Source: Candidatus Moraniibacteriota bacterium (GTDB taxonomy: Bacteria; Patescibacteriota; Minisyncoccia; Moranbacterales; UBA2206). Taken from it: a stretch of 44,591 nt of DNA. Shown here one piece after another: positions 16,018-22,208 of the stretch; position 1 is the first letter of the stretch, and every line of letters starts with the position of its first letter. Position numbers and translations under genes: made by a program. Where the stretch lies: positions 140,492 through 185,082 of the forward strand of contig JAPLXG010000006.1 in assembly GCA_026396175.1 (NCBI GenBank), written 5' to 3'. The notes beneath the pieces are model-generated. The model did no database searches, was not told the origin of the DNA, and saw only the letters and a list, made by a program, of their open reading frames with translations.

Positions 16018-16649
16018 AACTGACAAAAAACGGATTGGCGCTCCTGTCCGGTATCGTGAGGAGCTGCATGGCGAAAAGAGCGGAAGAATTCAGTTGCGAG
16101 CAACTGGAGCTTTCTGATAATCCAAAAATGCTTTCTCTGGAAAAATTCAAACAGATTTTCCCGCTGGAGATGGGAACAGCAGACCGTCTTTCTGTTTTTG
16201 CTAAAACCCTAGAGAAAGAAAACATCGACGAGCAGACAATAGCGCTCTTTTTTGGAGGAGAGGAACATATTAGATACGCCATTGAGGATATTCGCGATAA
16301 GGGTATCAGAAATGGAATGGCCAAGCTTCTCTTGGTTTTTCATATGCTTTTGCCACTACGAATTACCAAGAGCAAAGAAGGGTCATATTTCGGTTTGTAC
16401 TCTAACCAAGGATTGGAAATTATTTTCAAAAATATCCAATCCGTTCTTTGTGGGGATGAGCAGATCGAAGTTGGTCAGCTAGCATTTGTGCATTATGGAT
16501 ATATTGTGCAATCGGCAGGCAAAAAACTTTGCGAGGCTGTGCTTGAGGAGCAGTCGAATAACGGGAAGCTCATTGATGCTTGTATGCGCACGGCGACGAT
16601 TGATTGCGGAAAGTTGCTTTCTGCTTTCTATCTGATGAAAAAGCGGTAA
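16014..16649 (+). CDS. Hypothetical protein coupled to hypC
   Basis: I do not recognise this 211-residue protein. It starts within hypC (ATGA overlap) after a strong GGAGAGGTGGGG Shine-Dalgarno, so it is made in step with HypC. It appears soluble and mainly helical: no signal peptide, one hydrophobic stretch KLLLVFHMLLPLRI at about 104-117 that is too short and broken for a sure membrane helix, and several cysteines (18, 28, 147, 173, 190, 198) without a CxxC motif. The final part, CMRTATIDCGKLLSAFYLMKKR, is basic. A hairpin terminator follows. Placement between hypC and the small subunit suggests a role in hydrogenase assembly or control, but this is context only. Confidence 0.8.
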   Translation: MKLTKNGLALLSGIVRSCMAKRAEEFSCEQLELSDNPKMLSLEKFKQIFPLEMGTADRLSVFAKTLEKENIDEQTIALFFGGEEHIRYAIEDIRDKGIRNGMAKLLLVFHMLLPLRITKSKEGSYFGLYSNQGLEIIFKNIQSVLCGDEQIEVGQLAFVHYGYIVQSAGKKLCEAVLEEQSNNGKLIDACMRTATIDCGKLLSAFYLMKKR

Positions 16650-16661
16650 AACCTTTAATCG

Positions 16662-16695
16662 ACAGGCTGGCAAAATATTTGTTGGCCTGTTTTCA
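16662..16695 (+). terminator. Hairpin terminator after the hypC-coupled gene
   Basis: ACAGGC (16662-16667) pairs with GCCTGT (16685-16690), and the inner CAAA pairs with TTTG, followed by a T-rich run. It splits the locus into at least two transcription units. Confidence 0.65.
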
Positions 16696-16716
16696 TTTAT
16701 TCTTTTCTCTAATTTA

Positions 16717-16725
16717 TGTTAGAAT
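16717..16725 (+). promoter_or_regulatory. Candidate extended -10 promoter of the [NiFe] small-subunit gene
   Basis: TGTTAGAAT (box TAGAAT 16720-16725) lies just past the terminator and 38 nt before the ATG at 16764. The TAGAAT box and TGn extension match other candidate promoters in the window. No -35 is obvious. Confidence 0.45.
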
Positions 16726-16763
16726 ATAGAGGCGGGAAAACATAATTTATTCATACCAAGATA

Positions 16764-17597
16764 ATGGTCATCAAAAATAAACCAGAAACAAAAAAATTAA
16801 AGGTGGTGAAAAAAGCTGCTAGTGGAAAACAGCGGGTGGCGATTATTAGTCTGACTTCTTGCGAAGGCTGTCAATTTGTCCTTCTTGACCTTGGCGCGCG
16901 CTTTTTGGCGTTGACCGAACTAATCGAACTGGTGGATTTTCGCTTGATCGAAGACATGGAAGATGACGGCGGAATGCTCGATCTAGTCCTTGTCGAAGGC
17001 AATCCGGTAACCAAAGAAAATGAGAAAACCTTGCTCGAAGCGCGCAAAAGAGCCAAGGTGCTGGTGGCGCTCGGGAATTGCGCAGCTATGGGGGGAATTC
17101 CGGAGATGAAAAATTATCATGAAGGCGTGAGTACGATTAAGCACGTCTATAAGTATCTCCAAGGCATCAATAATCCGGCCATACGCGAACTGGATAATTT
17201 CGTGAAAGTGGATTTTGTTTTTCCGGGCTGTCCGATTAATGGAGAAGAGTTTTTAGCGTATATCCCAGAACTACTCAAGGGCAATATCCCGGTCATTCCT
17301 GATCGGCCGGTTTGTGTAGAATGCCGGAAGGCGGGCAATCGCTGTCTACTTCTTGATAAAACACCTTGTTTTGGTCCGATGATTTTGGGCGGTTGTGGTG
17401 CAGTCTGTCCCAGCTCTCGCTCGCAATGTCAAGGTTGCCGGGGACTGCGCCCAACGGGCAATGTGAAGGCAATGCGCACGATGCTCAAAACCATGATGAG
17501 CGATGAGCAATTTCAAAATATGACGGAAATTTTTGGGTTGAGGGATGATCTGGAGGAAAGGGAGAGGAAGGATAGGTCTCTACGAATTACGAATTAG
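16764..17597 (+). CDS. [NiFe] hydrogenase small subunit, group 3b-like
   Basis: Carries the FeS relay to the NiFe site. The proximal [4Fe-4S] ligands are C33 and C36 (TSCEGCQ), C106 (LGNCAAMGG) and C156 (FPGCPIN). A second cysteine-rich half, with C184, C187, C194, C202, C211, C215, C222 and C225, has the motif pattern CVECRKAGNRC, PCFGPMILGGCGAVCPS, CQGC. That is the medial/distal cluster domain of sulfhydrogenase delta (group 3b) and F420/Mvh-type subunits. Group 3d HoxY lacks it. There is no Tat signal, so the enzyme is cytosolic. 277 residues fits 3b. A lysine-rich leader of ~23 residues precedes the conserved QRVAIISLTSCEGC. The last residues, SLRITN, come from an ACGAATT repeat that also supplies the stop codon. 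Confidence 0.93.
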   Translation: MVIKNKPETKKLKVVKKAASGKQRVAIISLTSCEGCQFVLLDLGARFLALTELIELVDFRLIEDMEDDGGMLDLVLVEGNPVTKENEKTLLEARKRAKVLVALGNCAAMGGIPEMKNYHEGVSTIKHVYKYLQGINNPAIRELDNFVKVDFVFPGCPINGEEFLAYIPELLKGNIPVIPDRPVCVECRKAGNRCLLLDKTPCFGPMILGGCGAVCPSSRSQCQGCRGLRPTGNVKAMRTMLKTMMSDEQFQNMTEIFGLRDDLEERERKDRSLRITN

Positions 17598-17620
17598 TAC
17601 CTGCCTACCGGCAGGCAGGC
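17577..17620. repeat. ACGAATT word plus 20-bp GC palindrome at the small-subunit 3' end
   Basis: TCTCTACGAATTACGAATTA overlaps the small-subunit stop codon and is followed at 17600-17620 by CCTGCCTACCGGCAGGCAGG. This palindromic word also lies at 25163-25183, 43938-43957 (inverted) and 44550-44570, and inside ileS at 38001-38017 and 38149-38165. Confidence 0.8.
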
Positions 17621-17621
17621 A

Positions 17622-17705
17622 ATTTTTAAAATAATTTCAAAATGACTTAATTTTTTAAACATTAAAAATTGAGATATTATTCAAAAATTCAAAAATTACA
17701 AAATT
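17622..17705. repeat. AT-rich dyad element, copy 4
   Basis: AATTTTTAAAATAATTTCAA, a centre AATGACTTAATTTTTTAAA, then TTCAAAAATTCAAAAATTAC form a diverged copy of the AT-rich dyad family between the small-subunit gene and the protease gene. Confidence 0.5.
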
Positions 17706-17749
17706 GTTTTTGCTTATTTTAACCCCTAAAATCATTAGCGTCTTTTCAG

Positions 17750-17797
17750 ATTAACCCTGGCTATAGAAAAGCTTATTTTTGGGGCAGGCGTAAGTCT
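17750..17797. repeat. Right half of the GACTTA-type MITE
   Basis: The segment CAACCCTGGCTATAGA-like (17753-17766) through TTATTTTTGGGG and GTAAGTC is shared with the right half of the complete element at 26662-26804. The left terminal repeat is not recognisable here, so this looks like a truncated or decayed copy next to the protease start. Confidence 0.65.
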
Positions 17798-17813
17798 CGT
17801 GTTTATTAAGAAG

Positions 17814-18743
17814 ATGAAAAAATTTTTTCAATATCTAGTCATAATAATTTTCTTTTCCATTTGGGGGATAATCTTGCGAAATTATACAATTGTGCGAGAT
17901 AAGGTCCAGGAAATTACGGGAATAAATTTGCCGTGTGCAAAGCCTTTACAATATGCGATTGGGACGGTTGACCCGCGATTTAATTTGAGTGCAGGTGACT
18001 TTCTGGCGGACGCTCAGGACGCGGAAAAAATTTGGGAGACGCAATCGGGTAAAAATTTATTCGAATATAATCCGAACGCGCAGTTTAAGATCAATTTAAT
18101 TTTTGACTCGCGGCAGCTGCAATCGAATGAAGCAGACGCGCTGACGAAAAATCTTGATCAATTAGAAGTAGCGCACAATCAAATTGTGACACAATATAAA
18201 AATCTTAGCGGAACTTACGCGCAAAGTGTGGCGAAGTATAACGCGGACGCGGCGGATTATCAGAAAAAGTTGGATGACTATAATCAAGCTGTCGCTGATT
18301 GGAACAAAAATGGCGGGTCGCAGGACGAGTACGATAAGCTCAAAAATAAAAAGAAAGATTTGGAGGATTTATATACTCAGCTGGAAAAAGAAAGGCTGGC
18401 CGTCAATGCTTTAGTCGGGAAGACGAATAACTTAGCTTCCAAAGAGCAGGGCGTCGTCAATGAATATAATGCCAATGTTTCAACCTACAAAAATAAATAC
18501 GGCGGCGGACGGGAATTTGAAAAAGGGCTCTACGATGGTACCGAAATTAATATCTATCAGTTCAAACAACCAGCTGATCTGCGTTTGACGCTGGTGCATG
18601 AATTAGGGCACGCGCTGGGCATCGGGCACGTTGATGATCCAAGCTCCATTATGTATTATTTACTTTCCGATCAAGATATGGAGCACCCGACTCTTTCGGC
18701 GGAAGATCTGGGAGCACTGAAAACTGTCTGTAAGTTCAAATAA
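17814..18743 (+). CDS. Matrixin-like zinc metalloprotease, membrane-anchored
   Basis: A 309-residue exported or membrane-anchored protease. The N-terminus MKKFFQYLVIIIFFSIWGII is a signal anchor. The middle (about 100-220) is rich in Q, K, D and N with heptad-like spacing (VAHNQIVTQYKNLSG, YQKKLDDYNQ, KDLEDLYTQLEKER) and is likely coiled coil. The C-terminal domain has the metzincin zinc motif HELGHALGIGH and the Met-turn SIMYYL about 8 residues after the last histidine, as in matrixins. ATG 17814 after AAGAAG is preferred over an upstream GTG inside repeat DNA. It sits between the two [NiFe] subunit genes, but its export signal makes a role in cytosolic hydrogenase processing unlikely. Confidence 0.88.
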   Translation: MKKFFQYLVIIIFFSIWGIILRNYTIVRDKVQEITGINLPCAKPLQYAIGTVDPRFNLSAGDFLADAQDAEKIWETQSGKNLFEYNPNAQFKINLIFDSRQLQSNEADALTKNLDQLEVAHNQIVTQYKNLSGTYAQSVAKYNADAADYQKKLDDYNQAVADWNKNGGSQDEYDKLKNKKKDLEDLYTQLEKERLAVNALVGKTNNLASKEQGVVNEYNANVSTYKNKYGGGREFEKGLYDGTEINIYQFKQPADLRLTLVHELGHALGIGHVDDPSSIMYYLLSDQDMEHPTLSAEDLGALKTVCKFK

Positions 18744-18855
18744 CTACAAAGCCACTACGAAATTACAAAATTTTACAAAAATACAAAAGTACAAAAAATA
18801 TAAAACGCATCTTTTATGAGCAAGAAATTGGCTATATTTATTCGCACTTTTGTAG

Positions 18856-18861
18856 TATAAT
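18856..18861 (+). promoter_or_regulatory. Candidate -10 box upstream of the [NiFe] large-subunit gene
   Basis: A perfect TATAAT (18856-18861) follows AT-rich words. No well-spaced -35 was found, and the start codon is 78 nt downstream, beyond the 46-bp repeat at 18893-18938. Confidence 0.35.
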
Positions 18862-18892
18862 TGAGCTATCGAATAATTTTTCAAAAAGTATC

Positions 18893-18938
18893 ATTCGTAT
18901 GTCCCGCATTCGTAGCGCGGGTTCGCGAAGCGAATAAC
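18893..18938. repeat. 46-bp start-codon-proximal repeat, copy 1
   Basis: An inverted-repeat-rich 46-mer containing ATGTCCCGCATTCGTAGCGC and GGGTTCGCGAAGCGAATAAC. An almost identical copy lies at 40420-40465. In both cases a real start codon (large subunit here, rfbC there) follows within one or two bases. Confidence 0.85.
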
Positions 18939-18939
18939 T

Positions 18940-20199
18940 ATGAATATCAAAATCAATCATATTGCAAAAATGGAAGGGCACACCGGCTTTATGGCGAGTG
19001 TGCTAAATGGTGACGTGAAATCGGCCAAGCTCGAAGTGCAGGAAGGGATACGTCTCATCGAGGGGGTGCTGATTGGGCGAGAATATAAAGATATGTCGCT
19101 TATTGCGCAACGCATTTGCGGAATTTGTCCGGTGGTGCATAATCTCACTTCAATTAAAGCCTTGGAAAATGCCATGGGTGTCACTGTAACTTCGGAGACG
19201 AAAAAATTGCGCGCGCTTTTGGAATACGCGCAGTTTATCCATTCACACGCCTTGCATTTGTTTTTTTTATCGCTCGCAGATTTTTTGGATATGGACAATG
19301 ACATCGAACTGATTAATAAGTATCCGGAGGAAGCGAAAAAAGCCATTCGGATTCGTGAATATGGGATGGAAATTGTGAAAGTGGTGGGTGGTCGGGTGGT
19401 GCATCCACTGACCAATGAAGTGGGCGGGTTTAAAAAGGCACCGGACCGTGAGGCTTTGAAAAAGTTAGTGCAAGATTCTGACGAGATTCTGAAAATTGCG
19501 CTTGAGCTGGGAGAAGTTTTTCGGGGAATCAAAATTCCGGATTTTTCGCGTGAGACGGAATATGTTTGTCTCGACAAAAAAGGTGAATATGCGATTTATG
19601 ATGGTGACGTGATTTCGAACAAGGGACTCAAAATTCCGGTGGAAAAGTTTGAGGCGAATTTCAAGGAACTTCAAAAACAAAATGAAGTAATCAAAAGAGT
19701 GGAGCATGATGGCAAAAGCTATATGATCGGAGCGATCGCGCGAGTGAATAATAACCGCGCCAAATTGAGAGAAAAGGCGGCGGAATATTTGCGCAGTCTC
19801 GGCTGGTCTTTTCCTGATTATAATCCTTTTCACAATATCTTGGCGCAAATGGTGGAAGTGATCCATTCAGTGGAAGAGTCGCGAAGAATCATGCTGGAAC
19901 TTTTGAATAGTAATTTAGATGAAGTTGTGACCAAGGAATACGCGATTCGTGAAGGCGTCGGTGTGGCGGCGGTGGAAGCGCCGCGCGGAACGCTCTACTA
20001 TCACGTGGAGGTGGATGCCAAAGGCTACATAAAAAATGTCAACATTATTACTCCAACGGCACAATTCTTGTCGAACCTAGAAGACGATATCGCCGTGTAT
20101 ATCCCCCAGATCCTAAAACTAAGTGACAAGGAAAAAGAAAAAAAATTACGTGCGTTCATTCGCGCTTATGATCCGTGCATAAGTTGCGCTGTGCATTAA
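18940..20199 (+). CDS. [NiFe] hydrogenase large (catalytic) subunit without C-terminal extension
   Basis: Holds the NiFe(CN)2CO centre. The N-terminal EGH motif is in KMEGHTGF. L1 is RICGICPVVH with C60, C63 and H67; L2 is DPCISCAVH with C413 and C416. The protein ends exactly at that last His (419), which is the residue after which the maturation endopeptidase normally cleaves. Most group 1-3 large subunits are made with a 10-30 residue tail that is removed after nickel insertion; here no tail is encoded. The sequence between L1 and L2 is group-3-like and cytosolic. The start lies 2 nt after a 46-bp repeat and has no Shine-Dalgarno. It is separated from its small subunit by the protease gene. 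Confidence 0.94.
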   Translation: MNIKINHIAKMEGHTGFMASVLNGDVKSAKLEVQEGIRLIEGVLIGREYKDMSLIAQRICGICPVVHNLTSIKALENAMGVTVTSETKKLRALLEYAQFIHSHALHLFFLSLADFLDMDNDIELINKYPEEAKKAIRIREYGMEIVKVVGGRVVHPLTNEVGGFKKAPDREALKKLVQDSDEILKIALELGEVFRGIKIPDFSRETEYVCLDKKGEYAIYDGDVISNKGLKIPVEKFEANFKELQKQNEVIKRVEHDGKSYMIGAIARVNNNRAKLREKAAEYLRSLGWSFPDYNPFHNILAQMVEVIHSVEESRRIMLELLNSNLDEVVTKEYAIREGVGVAAVEAPRGTLYYHVEVDAKGYIKNVNIITPTAQFLSNLEDDIAVYIPQILKLSDKEKEKKLRAFIRAYDPCISCAVH

Positions 20200-20201
20200 G
20201 G

Positions 20202-20288
20202 TGGTATATGGTATCTTGTATTTGGTATCTAGTATAAATTCAAAATACTAAATACCAGATACTAAATACTAACTACTAACTACTAAAT
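20202..20288. repeat. Heptanucleotide array (ACTAAAT-type) in a dyad
   Basis: 20248-20287 consists of 7-mers ACTAAAT, ACCAGAT, ACTAAAT, ACTAACT, ACTAACT, ACTAAAT. The upstream arm, with GGTATATGGTATCTTGTATT and GGTATCTAGTAT, is complementary to it. It fills the space between the large-subunit and superoxide reductase genes. Confidence 0.75.
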
Positions 20289-20290
20289 TT

Positions 20291-20668
20291 ATGACCGAAC
20301 TAAATCAAATCTACAAATGCAATGTTTGTGGTAATATTGTCGAGGTTATGCATAGTGGAGCGGGCGAGCTGGTGTGCTGTGGAGCGCCGATGGAGCTAAA
20401 AGTGGAAAAAACAGAAGATGTGGGAACGGAAAAACACAAGCCGGTGATTGAAAAGACGGCTACCGGCGTGATTGTGCGCGTTGGAGAAGTCGCGCATCCA
20501 ATGGAAAAGGAGCACTACATTGAATGGATCGAAGTAATCACAGACAACAAAATCTATCGCAAATTTCTAGCGCCCGGAGCTGAGCCATATGCCGAGTTTT
20601 GTCTAGAAGCCGAGCAGATCACGGCGCGCGCTTATTGCAATGTGCATGGGCTATGGAAAAATGTTTAG
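20291..20668 (+). CDS. Desulfoferrodoxin-type superoxide reductase (2Fe-SOR)
   Basis: Reduces superoxide to hydrogen peroxide without forming O2, fitting an anaerobe. The N-terminal desulforedoxin domain carries the FeS4 center: YKCNVCGN and LVCCGAPM. The catalytic Fe(His)4Cys site is formed by [16 protein letters not shown] and [10 protein letters not shown]. 125 residues matches class I 2Fe-SOR. Electrons would come from rubredoxin or a flavoprotein, neither in this operon. Its position directly after an O2-sensitive hydrogenase suggests protection, but the pairing may only be co-localisation. Preceded by a heptad array, with no good Shine-Dalgarno. Confidence 0.93.
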   Translation: MTELNQIYKCNVCGNIVEVMHSGAGELVCCGAPMELKVEKTEDVGTEKHKPVIEKTATGVIVRVGEVAHPMEKEHYIEWIEVITDNKIYRKFLAPGAEPYAEFCLEAEQITARAYCNVHGLWKNV

Positions 20669-20677
20669 TATTGATGG

Positions 20678-20794
20678 GCTATCCCGCACCAATTCCGACT
20701 GAGCCTTATTTTAGTGTATATTTTGTAGTGCGATTCGCCTAACGGCTTAAGAAAACGATAATCAAAGTTAATATTGTGAATTGGTGAGGGATGC
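20678..20794. repeat. MITE-like inverted-repeat element
   Basis: GCTATCCCGCACCAATTC (20678-20695) is approximately complementary to GAATTGGTGAGGGATGC (20778-20794), giving a 117-bp element without ORF between the superoxide reductase and HypA-like genes. Confidence 0.55.
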
Positions 20795-20795
20795 T

Positions 20796-20834
20796 CAATT
20801 TTGTTTCTCCTCACTTCGTTCAGAGACAAAATTG
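20796..20834 (+). promoter_or_regulatory. Stable hairpin immediately upstream of the hypA-like start
   Basis: CAATTTTGTTTCTC (20796-20809) pairs with GAGACAAAATTG (20823-20834) with one bulge. The ATG is 2 nt after the stem, and no Shine-Dalgarno lies between. It could limit translation or be only another repeat. Confidence 0.5.
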
Positions 20835-20836
20835 GC

Positions 20837-21109
20837 ATGCACGACTTTATTTTAGCTAAAGAAATAATTGACGAATTGAAAACAATTGTGGCGGAAAAAA
20901 AATTAGATCAGGTTAAAAAGGTCAATGTGGAAATTGGGATGATACATCTCGCGCATGATGGGCACCCGGAACATACGGAAGACATCAGTGTGGAGAATTT
21001 GCAGTTTGGCCTTGCGAGTATCGCTAAAAATACTGCGTTTGAAAAGGTAGAATTTGCAATTAAGAAAATGGCGGGGGAACATTGGAAAATAACGGATATT
21101 GAGGTATAA
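20837..21109 (+). CDS. hypA: HypA-like nickel chaperone lacking the zinc ribbon
   Basis: HypA loads nickel into the [NiFe] large subunit. The N-terminus MHDFILAKEIIDELKTIV has the essential Met-His pair (H2), followed by VKKVNVEIG, the first beta strand of the family, and NLQFGLASIAKNTAFEKVEF, matching the second half of the Ni-binding domain. At 90 residues it ends where the family's zinc ribbon (two CxxC pairs) should begin; there are no cysteines at all. A His-rich insertion HLAHDGHPEH (37-46) sits in the beta hairpin. It may use these histidines for nickel, or it may be a decayed gene. The stop codon lies in a 24-bp direct repeat whose second copy is 988 bp downstream. Confidence 0.75.
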   Translation: MHDFILAKEIIDELKTIVAEKKLDQVKKVNVEIGMIHLAHDGHPEHTEDISVENLQFGLASIAKNTAFEKVEFAIKKMAGEHWKITDIEV

Positions 21110-21110
21110 T
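21087..21110 (+). repeat. 24-bp direct repeat, left copy
   Basis: AAATAACGGATATTGAGGTA-TAAT encodes the last residues (ITDIEV) and stop of the HypA-like gene and includes a TATAAT. It is identical to 22075-22098. Confidence 0.9.
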
Positions 21111-21166
21111 CTAAATATGCATAATTAATTCAAAGTGCTTGGTTAAACTGAATAAAAAAGAAAGCT

Positions 21167-21658
21167 ATGCATAAAAAAATGGAAAGAAGTTTTGGTGAGG
21201 GATTCACACTAATTGAACTTTTAGTTGTGATTGCTATCATTGGAATTCTAGCTTCGGTCGTTCTTGTCAGCTTAAGTGGTGCGAGGACAAAAGCCAAGGA
21301 TGCAGCAGCTCTTTCTACCGGAATGTCAATATCGATGGTTATTTCAATGTGTGATATCGATGGCGGAAAGGCAAACGCTCCCGCTACAGGAGGAAATATC
21401 TGTAATTTAGGTGCTAGCTATGGCACTTATCCCGCTCCTCCTAGTGGGTGGTCATGGTATAATTATGTTTGGGCAAATGTTACGCCAGGGGACGATCTGA
21501 TTTATTTGACAAGTACATATAATACTAGTTTGATGTATTGCGGTATTTATCCTAGCTGGAGTGGTACTTGTGGCAATCCTGCGTATGTTGGGCTATGTCG
21601 GTTAATTACGAATTTCGGTTGCACCTTATCCACTGATGGCGGGTCTACTTTCAAGTAA
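21167..21658 (+). CDS. Type IV pilin-like protein (prepilin)
   Basis: A 163-residue protein with a class III signal: short basic leader ending GEG, then [20 protein letters not shown], the prepilin peptidase cleavage site and N-methylated assembly helix (cleavage after G12, Glu at +5). The remainder is a small, Gly/Ser/Tyr-rich, cysteine-containing domain ([34 protein letters not shown]). Cysteines could form disulfides outside the cell. It is probably a minor or major pilin of the competence/adhesion system widespread in CPR; pil assembly genes are not here. It lies in the segment framed by the 24-bp direct repeats. Confidence 0.9.
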   Translation: MHKKMERSFGEGFTLIELLVVIAIIGILASVVLVSLSGARTKAKDAAALSTGMSISMVISMCDIDGGKANAPATGGNICNLGASYGTYPAPPSGWSWYNYVWANVTPGDDLIYLTSTYNTSLMYCGIYPSWSGTCGNPAYVGLCRLITNFGCTLSTDGGSTFK

Positions 21659-21797
21659 TAGGAATATAGATATTTAGCGCATTCTCAAGTAATTTCTTTA
21701 GGACGTGAAGTCGTGTGAAGTAGCACAATCTTCTTCCAGTGGTTATTTGCAAGATAGCACCGCTGAAATATGGGGATAATTGTTCAAAACAACTCTT

Positions 21798-22067
21798 ATG
21801 ATTGAAAAGATACAAGACTGGCTATTTTTCAAGTATAGCATTCAAGTTGAGACTAAGCATATCTGGATGTTTTTGATTTTAGTCGGTTCTATCATGCTGT
21901 TGTTGGTTACACTGATAATTAACGGCGGGTCAGATAAAAAAGTTGATCCGAAAAGTATGCCTATTTTGCCAGGGATGTCAGGTGGTGTGCCGAGCAGACA
22001 AATGTCTAGTCCAGGAGCAGCGCCAGGTGTTATGCAAGCAGTTCCCCAAGCTCCAATTGCGAGATAG
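21798..22067 (+). CDS. Small single-pass membrane protein, unknown
   Basis: Not recognised. About 89 residues: amphipathic N-terminal helix MIEKIQDWLFFKYSIQV, one transmembrane helix HIWMFLILVGSIMLLLVTLI, then a Pro/Gly/Ser/Met-rich tail (PILPGMSGGVPSRQMSSPGA) with no fold. Such tails are common in CPR surface or secretion-associated small proteins. A TTG at 21780, preceded by TGGGGAT, could be the real start and would add MFKTTL. It follows the pilin gene inside the region bracketed by direct repeats, so linkage with pilus function is possible but unproven. Confidence 0.6.
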   Translation: MIEKIQDWLFFKYSIQVETKHIWMFLILVGSIMLLLVTLIINGGSDKKVDPKSMPILPGMSGGVPSRQMSSPGAAPGVMQAVPQAPIAR

Positions 22068-22074
22068 AAGAGGT

Positions 22075-22098
22075 AAATAACGGATATTGAGGTATAAT
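22075..22098 (+). repeat. 24-bp direct repeat, right copy
   Basis: A perfect second copy of 21087-21110, just after the small membrane protein gene. Together the two copies frame a segment of 964 bp between them. Confidence 0.9.
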
Positions 22099-22176
22099 AG
22101 TGCCAGAGGTCAATGAGCAAGAATCAGTGACCAGCGGGGGTAATTATTTATGCAAGTGGCTTGAGTAGTGAGTTAT

Positions 22177-22197
22177 GTTCACTGTTCACTGTTCACT
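22177..22197 (+). repeat. Heptanucleotide array GTTCACT x3
   Basis: Three perfect tandem copies of GTTCACT lie just upstream of gap. The complementary word AGTGAAC occurs inside ileS near 38841. Confidence 0.85.
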
Positions 22198-22208
22198 GAT
22201 TGTTGTGT

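Noticed and set aside
16764-17597. HoxY (group 3d) identity for the small subunit
   Set aside because: HoxY has only the proximal cluster and ~180 residues; here there are eight further cysteines and 277 residues.
17814-18743. Hydrogenase maturation endopeptidase
   Set aside because: It is a signal-anchored metzincin, not a HycI/HoxW-type peptidase, and the large subunit has no tail to remove.
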